DNA from: Arthrobacter sp. StoSoilB22
Lineage (GTDB): Bacteria > Actinomycetota > Actinomycetes > Actinomycetales > Micrococcaceae
Direction of reading: 5' to 3'
Assembly: GCF_019977315.1 (NCBI RefSeq)
Contig: NZ_AP024652.1
Location: 3,472,001 to 3,536,000 of the forward strand
Length of the DNA stretch: 64,000 bases
The notes under the pieces are model-generated. The model searched no databases. It had not been told where the DNA came from and worked only from the letters and a program-made list of their open reading frames with translations. Position numbers and translations under genes: made by a program. Each line of letters begins with the position of its first letter. Positions within the stretch are counted from its first letter, which is position 1. Below, piece by piece: positions 35,215 through 44,072 of the stretch.

Positions 35215-35633
35215 GGGAAACCCCGGAATCCATGGCTCTGGACCGCGCAATGCAGGCCGATCTTGGCCCAAATGAGAAAGCGCAGCTACGTATTGGGAGG
35301 AGCACCACCCACAAAGGGCGGGGGTGCAGTCCACCGCTGAGCCGGAGGAACGGAAGTGCAATAACCCTACGAATTTCAATAGTAGGAATGGGCTGTTCCC
35401 GGTGCACGAGTAGGAACTACTCGACTTTCCTCCCAAGGGCCGGAACGGTTACTTGGGCATTACGCAGTTTCCGGAAATGGACTACTTGCTCCAACCGGCC
35501 TGGAACGTCGTCCAGCAGGCAGTAATCGTTGATTCCCGGGCATGGATCAAACGGATCAGCAATCGGCTCGTCAGCGCTCCGCCGCAGTACGTTGGGCCAA
35601 GCCCTCGCTGCTGCTGCCAACACCAAGGAACAC
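35215..35633. other. 419-bp divergent intergenic region without a convincing gene
   Basis: Short ORFs here have no ribosome site or family features. It holds the leaders of the LysM gene (minus) and the LCP gene (plus), plus a small dyad GAGTAG-GAA-CTACTC at 35408-35422. I looked for a c-di-AMP (ydaO) riboswitch, common before wall genes in actinobacteria, and did not find its conserved core. Confidence 0.5.
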
Positions 35634-36695
35634 ATGACGCTCCCCACCCCTGCCCGAAACCGCTCCGCGGAACGACGTTCACACAGTCCAAAGAGTAGGA
35701 AGACCGCCAGGAATGTGCTTTTAGGATTCGCGGCGGCAGTGCTTGTTGTTGGGCTTATTGCCGGGGCCTATGTATTCACGCTGATACAAACTTTCAACTC
35801 AGGCTCTACCAGGATTGAGAATGCCTTTCCTGAAGAGTCCACCCGGCCGCAGAAAGCCGACGGCAACACGGCAATGAACATTCTTGTGATGGGCAGTGAT
35901 ACACGCGGTTCTGACGTGGACGTTGAAACCAATGCCGCAACTAACCAGCGCGCCGACACTCTAATGTTGGTACACCTTCCCGCCGACCGAAAAAAAGCCT
36001 ATGCAATATCCCTGATGCGGGATCTGTGGATTGATATTCCCGGAAAAGGCGAATCAAAGGTCAACGCCGCCCTCGCCTACGGTGGTGTCCCCCTGATGGT
36101 TCAAACTGTGGAGACGCTTTTTGATCAACGCATCGACCACGTAGCCATGATCGATTTCGAGGGCTTCAAGGGCCTCACCGATGCTCTTGGCGGCGTGGAG
36201 GTGGACGTGAAGATTCCGTTTGCGCCAAGCTCAGGACCCATGGCCGGACAGACCTATAAGGCTGGCAAGCAGACCTTTGATGGAGATGAAGCCCTCGCCT
36301 TTGTCCGTGAGCGATTGGCGTTCAGTGACGGCGACTACCAACGTGTGCGAAACCAACAGGGATACCTCAAGTCCGTGATGGGCAAAATCATTGCCCGCGA
36401 AACACTGACCAATCCGGTGACCATCAGCAACATGGTCTCGGCGGTGTCCCCGTTCGTGAGCGTGGATAAGAACCTTGATGCTGCTGCGATCGGCAGTCTC
36501 TCCCTGTCCATGAAGGATGTCCGGGCCCAGGACATAGTGATGTTTACCCTTCCCACCCTTGGCACGGGAACCTCAGCGGACGGGCAGTCGATTGTCCTGG
36601 CTGACACCACGGCGATCGCGGACATCGCCACCGCACTCTCCAAGGACCAATTGGGCACGTACATCGTGGCGCATGCCCTTGATAAAGGACAGTGA
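35634..36695 (+). CDS. LytR-CpsA-Psr (LCP) family glycopolymer transferase
   Basis: A 353-residue protein. The ATG at 35634 follows AAGGA. A basic cytoplasmic tail is followed by one membrane helix (about 28-50). The extracellular LCP domain carries NILVMGSDTRG, ADTLMLVHLPADRKKAY, SLMRDLWIDIPGKGESKVNAA, the catalytic-region DFEGFKGLTDALGGVEV and ALAFVRERLAFSDGDYQRVRNQQ with its conserved arginines. LCP enzymes attach teichoic-acid-like or other glycopolymers to peptidoglycan, consistent with the glycan operon at 43-50 kb. Convergent with signal peptidase, 13 bp apart. Confidence 0.93.
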   Translation: MTLPTPARNRSAERRSHSPKSRKTARNVLLGFAAAVLVVGLIAGAYVFTLIQTFNSGSTRIENAFPEESTRPQKADGNTAMNILVMGSDTRGSDVDVETNAATNQRADTLMLVHLPADRKKAYAISLMRDLWIDIPGKGESKVNAALAYGGVPLMVQTVETLFDQRIDHVAMIDFEGFKGLTDALGGVEVDVKIPFAPSSGPMAGQTYKAGKQTFDGDEALAFVRERLAFSDGDYQRVRNQQGYLKSVMGKIIARETLTNPVTISNMVSAVSPFVSVDKNLDAAAIGSLSLSMKDVRAQDIVMFTLPTLGTGTSADGQSIVLADTTAIADIATALSKDQLGTYIVAHALDKGQ

Positions 36696-36708
36696 GCAAA
36701 TCGGGCCC

Positions 36709-37431
36709 TCATCGCTGGGCGCTGGTGAGGGGCTGTGTGATGGTGTGGGCGCTTCCCCACTTGGTGAACGGGAACAGGAATCCGTCCACACGGCCAATAA
36801 TGTCTGCGCGGCCGGCAGTCTTGACGCAGCTACCCGTTGACCCCGCGGCCCGGCAGGCGGTAACGGAATCCTCGGACCGGGAGCGGTGGTCGCCCAAGAG
36901 CAGGTACTGATCCTCGCCAAGAAGGATGGGCCCGAAGCAGCGCGGCGACCTCACCGTCGTCGAACAGTCCGTGCTGCCGGTAATGAACGCGAGATCCTCG
37001 AAAACGTAGGGTTCCGCAACGGCCCCACCATTGACTGTGACGTGTCCGCCGACGTCACAGCATTCCACAGCATCGCCGGGCAAACCGACCACCCGCTTGG
37101 CCAGGTATTCGGTGTTGGCGGGGCCGATTCCGGTCACCTCACCAAACCCGCCAACTCCTGTGCGCAGGGTGCCGCGTTGGGGCGCTGGCCCCCATCCCGC
37201 CGGTTTCCTGAAAACAACGACGTCGCCGCGTTTGGGTTCCGAGCCGGTGTAAGCGGTGCGGTTGACCAGCACCCGGTCACCTACGTTGAGTGTCTGCTCC
37301 ATGGAGCCCGACGGCACCGAGTAGACCTTCACAAGGAATCCCTGAACCAGCGACACCGCCATCAGTGCGAGCAGGACGTGAATCCATGGCGAGCGGAGCA
37401 GCGTACGGGCTTTCACCGTCTTGGGAGTCAT
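36709..37431 (-). CDS. lepB: Signal peptidase I
   Basis: A 240-residue membrane protease. One N-terminal helix (15-38) precedes the S26 boxes: VPSGSMEQTL with catalytic Ser43, LAKRVVGLPGD with Lys112, and LLLGDHRSRSEDS. Serine and lysine form the catalytic dyad that removes signal peptides outside the membrane. It starts 28 bp after the exported protein gene at 37460 on the same strand, suggesting a dedicated pair. The ATG at 37431 is chosen because a GTG at 37476 would overlap that gene. The ribosome site is weak; translation may depend on the upstream gene. Confidence 0.92.
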   Translation of the reverse strand: MTPKTVKARTLLRSPWIHVLLALMAVSLVQGFLVKVYSVPSGSMEQTLNVGDRVLVNRTAYTGSEPKRGDVVVFRKPAGWGPAPQRGTLRTGVGGFGEVTGIGPANTEYLAKRVVGLPGDAVECCDVGGHVTVNGGAVAEPYVFEDLAFITGSTDCSTTVRSPRCFGPILLGEDQYLLLGDHRSRSEDSVTACRAAGSTGSCVKTAGRADIIGRVDGFLFPFTKWGSAHTITQPLTSAQR

Positions 37432-37459
37432 GTTTGCGGAAAGGATCAGCGTTGAAGGT

Positions 37460-38101
37460 CTAGAGGATGCCCGCACCGATCGGAACGGAGATGCTACTGG
37501 TTGCGATCAGGGTGCGACCCCCAATGACCACGGTCACGGTGACCGGGAATGACGCCAGCAAATTGACGGATACGCCGGTGCTGGTGCCTGCCAATCCGAA
37601 AACTATCGGCAGATTCAGTGTGCCGTTGCTCGCCACCGTGATGGGGACGCTGTTGCTCCACGTGGTGGAGGGAAAGCCGTACTGTCCGATGACCGGCGCG
37701 GACTGGTACGTCGTAGTGCGCTGGCCGGCGGTGGTGGCTGTCCCGTTGAAGGAGTACACACCGAATCCGCGAGCTCGGCCAACCGGGATGTTGATGCCGG
37801 TAGGGCGGGAAATCGACACTGTCACCAGAGCGTTGTCCGTGACCGCGCCGGGGCCGTTGGTGAGGGTAAGGATGGTGGGGACGGTGACCAATGACTGGGC
37901 CGTGAGTGCACTGGTTCCGTCCAGTAGCCGGAGGCTGAGCAGCGATGTGGAGGAAGCTGTGAAGGCAAGGCCCAGGGTGTTCACGGAGGCTACCGCAGCG
38001 GGGGCCGCAACGGCGGCAGCAATGACGGGCATGGACCATGCCACGCCCTTAACCACAGCGCGACGGGCATGCGGCTTGGAAACGGTACCTTCGTTGCTCA
38101 T
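37460..38101 (-). CDS. Exported beta-rich protein paired with signal peptidase
   Basis: A 213-residue protein starting at the ATG at 38101 (GAAGAG upstream; a second ATG at 38119). The signal is HARRAVVKGVAWSMPVIAAA, a Tat-like twin-arginine start followed by a hydrophobic core ending in VAAPAAVAS. The mature part has no cysteine and consists of alternating strands with many Thr/Ser/Val residues, for example NALVTVSISRPTG and TVTVVIGGRTLIATSSI. Several Micrococcaceae surface proteins share the RRxxVKGxAWSxPVIA signal. It might be a polymerising or pilin-like substrate of the adjacent peptidase; this is inference. Confidence 0.65.
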   Translation of the reverse strand: MSNEGTVSKPHARRAVVKGVAWSMPVIAAAVAAPAAVASVNTLGLAFTASSTSLLSLRLLDGTSALTAQSLVTVPTILTLTNGPGAVTDNALVTVSISRPTGINIPVGRARGFGVYSFNGTATTAGQRTTTYQSAPVIGQYGFPSTTWSNSVPITVASNGTLNLPIVFGLAGTSTGVSVNLLASFPVTVTVVIGGRTLIATSSISVPIGAGIL

Positions 38102-38197
38102 CGCTCTTCTTTCACTCATTTTGAGCCGACGTTACGATACCCGGGACGCAGGGCAACAGCTGCTGTAGTAGGAAGGGCTAGGCTGTCCCGCCCGCTT

Positions 38198-38620
38198 CTA
38201 CCGGATAGTGGACGCGAGCCTCTTGGCTACCACCAGGCCCGCCAAGGCCCCCAAGGTGTTGGCAACGATGTCCGACCAAGCAGTCACCCGCCCAGGTATC
38301 AGCAATTGAACGACTTCGATGGTCCCGGACGATGCAGCAGCGAGAAGGGCAAGCGGCCACCACTTCCACAGCGTTGGTTTCAGCAGCCGGACAAACACCC
38401 CGAAAGGGACAAACATGACGATGTTCGCCATGAATTCCACTCCGATGCCCGCCGCCTCCTGTGGAATGCCGAGAACCGAAAGCCAGCCGGCAATGACCCC
38501 CACAAAACCTGTGACCGTGCTGGCTTCGCGTGCGGGCAGGAAGACAACAAATGCGAGCGCAACCAGGTAGGCGATGAAAAGGGTCTTTAGCCACCACGTG
38601 GCGTACTGCCGTACAAGCAC
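38198..38620 (-). CDS. VanZ-like family membrane protein
   Basis: A 140-residue protein with four membrane helices. It shows the VanZ-like pattern: an early FVVFLPAR turn, ANIVMFVPFGVFVRLL, a helix pair with SSGTIEVVQLLIPGR, and a final SDIVANTLGALAG. The GTG at 38620 is the likely start. VanZ confers low-level teicoplanin resistance in enterococci, but most family members have unknown roles in the envelope. It is codirectional with the exported protein gene, with a 96-bp gap. Confidence 0.85.
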   Translation of the reverse strand: MLVRQYATWWLKTLFIAYLVALAFVVFLPAREASTVTGFVGVIAGWLSVLGIPQEAAGIGVEFMANIVMFVPFGVFVRLLKPTLWKWWPLALLAAASSGTIEVVQLLIPGRVTAWSDIVANTLGALAGLVVAKRLASTIR

Positions 38621-38838
38621 TTCTGGCCTTTCCTGAGGCTTCCGGCGCCGTCTGGGGTTTGCGGCAGTGAACTACACCAACTATAGGAGTGAACGGGCTG
38701 CCGCCCTGGTGGCCCAACACGCATGGACTATGAGTGTGATCCATCCCTCAACCGGGCTTTTCGGCGTATGCTCTCCTCAGCGCTGGATAAACGCGTTTGT
38801 TCGCTTTTGGTGGGGCCACTTTTGAAGGCGGGGGTTCA

Positions 38839-41800
38839 GTGGCAGGAGTGAAGCACGGGGTTCTTCATACGCGCCCGGCTTTGCGGCATGGTTGGCCGCT
38901 CTTCCTGGTGCCTGTTGGGGTCTGTTTGGTTTTGCTGGCTTTCGGTCTGGCAAGCGGATCAGGAACCACGACGGCGCAACTCGCCGGCGACCTGGCAATC
39001 CTTCTGGCTGCACTCACCGCGCTCTCAACCCATACCCTCGCTGCCCTTGCTGGCCGGAGAAACCCGGACAACAATCCGGGTCGCTGGTTCATCGTGGCCG
39101 GCCTGGCCATCTGGAGCGCCGGTCAAACAGTCTGGACCATCAACGGCATCACCCTGAACCACCAGTACCCTTTCCCGTCCTTCGCGGATGTCGGCTTTGT
39201 TTGGTACGCGCTGCCCACCTCCATCGGATTAGTGCTGCTGCTAAAAGGCCAAGGGCGCCGCATCCCGCTGCGTCGCACCATCCTGGACGCAGGAGTAGTG
39301 GCAAGCTCTACGTTCTTCATTGCGTGGAGCTCCGTGCTGGGACCCTTGGCCGGGGCCACCGGCCAGGACGCTTTTGCCCAGGCCACACAGATGGCTTATC
39401 CCATCGCAGACGTCTTCATGGTCTCCGTGGTGATCGTCCTGACCATGCGCGCAGCCCGGGGCCGCAGGCTTCCCTGGCTGAGCCTGGGAATTGGCTTCTG
39501 GGTCCTCGCCATCACGGATATGGCGTATATGAGTTTCACGCTCCAAGGCGTATCCGGTGTCACGGGATCCCCTTTGGCGTTGGGGTGGGTACTGGCCTTC
39601 CTGTTGGTGGCCCTGAGCCCCTTGCTTCCGGAAGCCGGCACCACGCAAAAAGACGGGCGGGTTTACGCCGCAGCCCTTGAGCTGCTTCCCTACCTGCCCG
39701 TGTTCAGTGCCGTGTTCTTCTCCCGCAGCCGCCCCATCGGGGAGGACCGCGTCCTGCTGCTCACCGGGCTGGTGGTGATTGTCTTTGTGATGGTGCGGCA
39801 GGTGCTGATCGTCGTCGAAAATGTGACGCTGACCCGTGACCTCGAATCGAAAGTGGCCGAACGCACCGCAGAGCTGGAGGGGCTGGGGGCGATCGTGAAT
39901 TCCTCCGGCGACGCCATCATCGGCGAAACCCCCGACGGCGTGATCACCAGTTGGAACCCCGGTGCCGAGAGGATCTTCGGCTACCCAGCTTCTGAAGCAA
40001 TCGGACGGAAGGGAGACTTCTTCGTTCCGCAGGAACTGATGGAGAACGAACGCCTCGCCTTGGAAAGCACCGCACAAAGCGGTGAGGTGCAGAACTACGA
40101 AAGCCAGAGGCGACGCCGCGACGGCGAAGTCATTCCGGTGTCCGTGACGTTGTCCCCGGTGCGGGGTGAATCCGGCATCCGCGGCGTGGCCACCATCTCC
40201 CGCGACATCACCGAACGCAAAGCTGCCGAGAAAGAACTACTGACAGCCCGCGAGGCAGCGTTGGAGTCCAGCCGCCTCAAGTCCGAGTTCCTGGCCACCA
40301 TGAGCCACGAGATCCGCACCCCACTGAACGCGGTGATCGGCCTGACCTCGCTCATGATGGACACGCCCCTCAGCGAAGGACAAAGGCAGTACGCCCAAGG
40401 AGTCAAAGGCGCCGGCGAGGTCCTGCTGACCTTGATCAACGACATCCTTGACTTCTCCAAGCTGGAAGCCGGGAAAGTGGACCTGGACATCAACGTCTTC
40501 GACCCCCGTGCGTTAGTGGAGGAAGTAGCGGGGCTGGTGGTGGAAGCTGCACAGGGGAAAAACCTGGAGCTCATTTCCTACTGCCACCCGGATGTGCCGG
40601 CACGTCTGATGGGCGACGCCGGCCGCATCAGGCAGATTCTGCTGAACCTGTCATCCAATGCCGTCAAGTTCACCCCCACCGGCGAAGTGGAAGTCCAGGT
40701 CTCAGTCCTCGCCCAGGACGCGAACAACGCATCACTTCGCTTCGAGGTCAGGGACACCGGCATTGGCATCAGCGCCGAGAATCATCAAAGGCTCTTCGAA
40801 TCCTTCGCCCAGGCAGACGCTTCCACCACCCGCCGCTACGGAGGAACCGGACTCGGCTTGGCAATCTCCCGGCGCCTCACCGAAGTCATGGGTGGCAAGA
40901 TCGGACTGGACAGTGAGCCCGGAGTGGGCAGCCGGTTCTGGTTCGACCTTGAACTGCCCCGTGGCCCGGCCTCCTCCGACACGGAAGACTTACCTGTCAC
41001 GCTGGCCGGCCGCCGGGTGTTGGTGGTGGATGACAACGCCACCAACCGTCTGGTGCTGGAAACACAACTGGCCAGTTGGGGCATGCTTCCCGTCTCCGTT
41101 GCCGACGCTGCGTCCGCCCTGGACGAATACCGTGCCGCTGCCCTAACAAGCCACCCGTACGACATCGCGGTGGTGGACATGTGCATGCCCGACACCGATG
41201 GGCTCCAACTTGCCCGCAACATCAAGAACGACGCCAACGGCTCCGGCGGCCCGGGAATCATCCTGTTAACCTCCACCATGCAGGTGGAAAGAAGCGACCT
41301 CACCTCAGCCGGAATCCGCGAATACCTCACCAAACCCGTCCGCAGCTCCGAGCTCTACAACCGCCTCCTGCGCGTGCTGGCCACCAAGAGCGCTGGTGCG
41401 GCTTCACCGCCGGTGCTTGCCGTTGTTGAAACTTCGGATCCCAGGCCCCGCCTCGGGACGCTGTTGGTGGCCGAAGACAACGAAGTAAACCAGTTGGTGG
41501 CGCGCGGAATGGCCAACCGCCTCGGCTACGAAGTACATATTGTGGACGACGGCGAGCAAGCCGTGTCCGCGGCACTGTCCGGCAAGTACGCAGCGGTCCT
41601 CATGGACTGCCACATGCCGGTCATGGACGGCTTCGACGCGACCCGGGCCATCCGTGCCCGCAACGGCCACGCCGCCAGAATCCCCATCATCGCCATGACG
41701 GCCGGCGCCCTGGACGAGGACCGCGAGCGCTGCTTCGCTGCTGGCATGGATGACTACATCAGCAAGCCCGTGGATCTGACCAAGCTCTCTGAGGTCCTCT

Positions 41801-42345
41801 CGCGCTGGGTACCGCAACAAGAGCAAGAGTCGACGGCGGCTGGCGGGCTGGACGCTGTTGCGGCGCCGGACGCCGTGGTGGACGCTGTTGCGGCGCCGGA
41901 CGCCGTGGTGGACGCTGTTGCGGCGCCGGCGGAAGCACCGGCGTCGGACTCTGTTGTCCTTGACCTGGCGCGACTGGAGATCCTCCGCGAACTCGGGCCC
42001 GCCGACGGTTTGGGTTTGTTGCCTGAAGCCGTGAAGGCTTTCCGGCAGGATTCCCAAGGAGCTTTGGACACCCTGCGATGGGCGCTGGACACCGGGCACG
42101 CCGCAAGGGTGGAGGCCGCAGCGCACAAGCTTGCCGGCGCGTCCGCCAATATAGGAGCAGCCGGTGCCGCCGGCCTGTGCAAGGAACTGGAACGGCTGGG
42201 CCACGTTGCGGGACCAGACCTTGGAGCCAGCGGATTGCCAATACTGGACCAATTGCGCGCCGAACTCACGCGCGTGGACGAAGCACTTGAACGAACACTA
42301 ACGGGGGCACACGTGCGGGAAGCACCACTGCGGGGAACGTCATGA
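38839..42345 (+). CDS. Hybrid sensor histidine kinase (7TM-PAS-HK-REC-REC-Hpt)
   Basis: A 1168-residue phosphorelay protein. Start GTG at 38839 with GCGGGGG upstream. About eight N-terminal helices (residues 15-330) form a membrane sensor. A PAS domain follows (NSSGDAIIGETPDGVITSWN). The HisKA box ATMSHEIRTPLN has His490, and the ATPase domain has N, G1 (DTGIGI) and G2 (GGTGLGLA) boxes. Two receivers follow with Asp780 (VVDMCMPDTDG) and Asp923 (LMDCHMPVMDG), then an Hpt domain with His1096 (AAHKLAGASA). The stop overlaps the GGDEF response regulator start, so the relay output is probably c-di-GMP synthesis. The sensed signal is unknown. Confidence 0.93.
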   Translation: MAGVKHGVLHTRPALRHGWPLFLVPVGVCLVLLAFGLASGSGTTTAQLAGDLAILLAALTALSTHTLAALAGRRNPDNNPGRWFIVAGLAIWSAGQTVWTINGITLNHQYPFPSFADVGFVWYALPTSIGLVLLLKGQGRRIPLRRTILDAGVVASSTFFIAWSSVLGPLAGATGQDAFAQATQMAYPIADVFMVSVVIVLTMRAARGRRLPWLSLGIGFWVLAITDMAYMSFTLQGVSGVTGSPLALGWVLAFLLVALSPLLPEAGTTQKDGRVYAAALELLPYLPVFSAVFFSRSRPIGEDRVLLLTGLVVIVFVMVRQVLIVVENVTLTRDLESKVAERTAELEGLGAIVNSSGDAIIGETPDGVITSWNPGAERIFGYPASEAIGRKGDFFVPQELMENERLALESTAQSGEVQNYESQRRRRDGEVIPVSVTLSPVRGESGIRGVATISRDITERKAAEKELLTAREAALESSRLKSEFLATMSHEIRTPLNAVIGLTSLMMDTPLSEGQRQYAQGVKGAGEVLLTLINDILDFSKLEAGKVDLDINVFDPRALVEEVAGLVVEAAQGKNLELISYCHPDVPARLMGDAGRIRQILLNLSSNAVKFTPTGEVEVQVSVLAQDANNASLRFEVRDTGIGISAENHQRLFESFAQADASTTRRYGGTGLGLAISRRLTEVMGGKIGLDSEPGVGSRFWFDLELPRGPASSDTEDLPVTLAGRRVLVVDDNATNRLVLETQLASWGMLPVSVADAASALDEYRAAALTSHPYDIAVVDMCMPDTDGLQLARNIKNDANGSGGPGIILLTSTMQVERSDLTSAGIREYLTKPVRSSELYNRLLRVLATKSAGAASPPVLAVVETSDPRPRLGTLLVAEDNEVNQLVARGMANRLGYEVHIVDDGEQAVSAALSGKYAAVLMDCHMPVMDGFDATRAIRARNGHAARIPIIAMTAGALDEDRERCFAAGMDDYISKPVDLTKLSEVLSRWVPQQEQESTAAGGLDAVAAPDAVVDAVAAPDAVVDAVAAPAEAPASDSVVLDLARLEILRELGPADGLGLLPEAVKAFRQDSQGALDTLRWALDTGHAARVEAAAHKLAGASANIGAAGAAGLCKELERLGHVAGPDLGASGLPILDQLRAELTRVDEALERTLTGAHVREAPLRGTS
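41851..41930 (+). repeat. 30-bp in-frame tandem repeat in the kinase gene
   Basis: Two identical 30-bp units (41851-41880, 41881-41910) and a partial third encode DAVAAPDAVV repeats, forming the linker between the second receiver and the Hpt domain. The length is likely variable between strains. Confidence 0.9.
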
Positions 42346-43262
42346 AAATCCTCATCGCTGACGACGACCAGATCTCCAGGATGATCACCAAAGCCGCCGT
42401 GGAACAGTCCGGCCATGAATGCATCGTGGCCGTGGACGGCGACTCGGCCTGGGAACTCTACAAGGAACACAGCCCCGAAGCTGTGGTGACAGACCTCATG
42501 ATGCCCGGCCTCAACGGGCTGGATCTTTGCCGCGCCATCCGTGCGGCCGAGGCCGACAGCTACACCTACGTGATCCTGGTGACCTCCCACGGTTCACGGA
42601 AAGACGTTCTGGCCGGAATGGAAGCCGGAGCTGACGACTACGTCACCAAACCACTGGATCCGTTCAGCCTTCACATCCGTCTCCTTGCGGCCCACCGCAT
42701 TACCTCCTTGCACGCGGACCTTGCCCGGTACCGTTCGGCGCTGACAGAGCAGGCACGGACCGATCCCCTCACCAAACTGCACAACCGCCTGAAGCTGGCC
42801 GAAGACCTCGGCACGCTGCACGGCGGGGGCAACAAGGATCACGACTATTGCCTGGCCATGGTGGATGTGGACAATTTCAAAAGCTACAACGACATCTACG
42901 GCCATCAGGCGGGCGACGCCGCACTGATTGCCATTGCGTCGACGCTGGCCGGCGCGGTACGAAAGTCCGATGCCGTCTACAGGTTTGGCGGCGAGGAATT
43001 TCTCCTTGTCCTGCGCGATCAGCATGTGGACGGCGCAAGGACTGTCATGGAGCGTGTCCGGTCCGCAGTGCAGGACTTGAGGATTGAACATTCCGGCGAT
43101 CCCGACGGCGTCCTGACCATCAGCGCTGGAATCTCCGCCTTTACCGCCGGTCACCGGGCAGGAACCGAACAACTCCTGCGTGAAGCTGACCTGGCGCTCT
43201 ACGCGGCAAAGGCCTCCGGCCGGAACCGGGTGTCCTTGGCTGGTGCCCTCCGCTCAGAATGA
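42342..43262 (+). CDS. Response regulator with GGDEF diguanylate cyclase domain
   Basis: A 306-residue protein. The receiver (1-120) has acidic DDD, the phospho-acceptor in AVVTDLMMPGLNG, and the lysine in DDYVTKPLD. A helical linker leads to a GGDEF domain with TDPLTKLHNR, VDNFKSYNDIYGHQAGD and the active-site FGGEEF. GGEEF is catalytically competent for making c-di-GMP. I see no RxxD inhibitory site directly before it. It overlaps the hybrid kinase gene (ATGA), strongly implying it receives phosphate from that protein's Hpt domain. Confidence 0.94.
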   Translation: MKILIADDDQISRMITKAAVEQSGHECIVAVDGDSAWELYKEHSPEAVVTDLMMPGLNGLDLCRAIRAAEADSYTYVILVTSHGSRKDVLAGMEAGADDYVTKPLDPFSLHIRLLAAHRITSLHADLARYRSALTEQARTDPLTKLHNRLKLAEDLGTLHGGGNKDHDYCLAMVDVDNFKSYNDIYGHQAGDAALIAIASTLAGAVRKSDAVYRFGGEEFLLVLRDQHVDGARTVMERVRSAVQDLRIEHSGDPDGVLTISAGISAFTAGHRAGTEQLLREADLALYAAKASGRNRVSLAGALRSE

Positions 43263-44072
43263 CCGCGCCCTAGGCCCGCCACGGCCGGGCACAAAGTATG
43301 TTTCCGGTTTCAGTGGGATCACTCCGCCGGGAAACAGTGCATCTACCTGTGTGGGGTATTGCCTGATGCGCCCGGGTTTTGCGTCAAGGCCCTCGTCCCA
43401 GGCCCACGGAACGAATCCCATAGCGGACAAGTACCGTTCATCCGGGCCGGCCGTCAGATCGTAGGGAAAGTCTGAATACATCACCACGTTCTCAGGGTGT
43501 CCTTTGCCTACCTCGCGAGTGATGAGGTGGTCCACGTGCTTCCCCACACCCGCCGGGCAAAACAACAGCTCGGCTTGGGTTTGCGCCATGAGAACTGCGA
43601 CGTCGGTGCGGAGCTGGCGGATGAGTGTCCGATCCCCTTTGGCGACCCTTCCGTGCGCGATATCAAACCTGTAGGTGGGGTACCGGTGCGTCAGCTCCGG
43701 GAGCAGCCGGTCCCATGCGCTGCTCCCCATCGCTAATGGCTTGCGTCGGCGTCGGAACAGTGCGTCCACCTCCCCCAAATGTATGGATTGCACTCCCATG
43801 TCCTCCAAGACGGCGCGGTCCTCGGACTGTCTCGCCTGGAACAGTTCCCCGGCGTCCGGAACGGTGCATTGGCGCATGAAGGACCGTGCTGCGCGCGTAA
43901 GCGGTGCCGGTGTTGCCTCGGTGAAGATCGTGGCCACGATAATCTCGCGTCCTCGGGCCTGTGCTTCAATCAGCGCACCGCATGACAACACAGCATCATC
44001 AAGATGGGGTGACAAAAACAGCCACGGCGCGTCGCCTGCCATGGAACGTTCAACTCGTGACGGAAACGGCAT
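43254..44072 (-). CDS. PIG-L family deacetylase
   Basis: A 272-residue zinc-dependent N-acetylglucosaminyl deacetylase-fold protein. The metal/catalytic motif SPHLDDAVLSCGA lies near the N-terminus and the third ligand is in GKHVDHLITREV. It probably deacetylates an N-acetyl sugar in the glycan made by the neighbouring glycosyltransferases. The start is directly next to the stop of the GT4 gene, so they form one operon. The 3' end overlaps the convergent GGDEF gene by 9 bp. Confidence 0.9.
   Translation of the reverse strand: MPFPSRVERSMAGDAPWLFLSPHLDDAVLSCGALIEAQARGREIIVATIFTEATPAPLTRAARSFMRQCTVPDAGELFQARQSEDRAVLEDMGVQSIHLGEVDALFRRRRKPLAMGSSAWDRLLPELTHRYPTYRFDIAHGRVAKGDRTLIRQLRTDVAVLMAQTQAELLFCPAGVGKHVDHLITREVGKGHPENVVMYSDFPYDLTAGPDERYLSAMGFVPWAWDEGLDAKPGRIRQYPTQVDALFPGGVIPLKPETYFVPGRGGPRARSF

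Noticed and set aside
35232..35525. 97-codon plus-strand frame in the LysM/LCP gap
   Set aside because: Ser/Arg/Cys-rich composition, no ribosome site and no protein-like pattern.
35215..35633. Possible c-di-AMP riboswitch before the LysM or LCP gene
   Set aside because: The conserved ydaO core sequences were not found on either strand; only a small 6-bp dyad is present.
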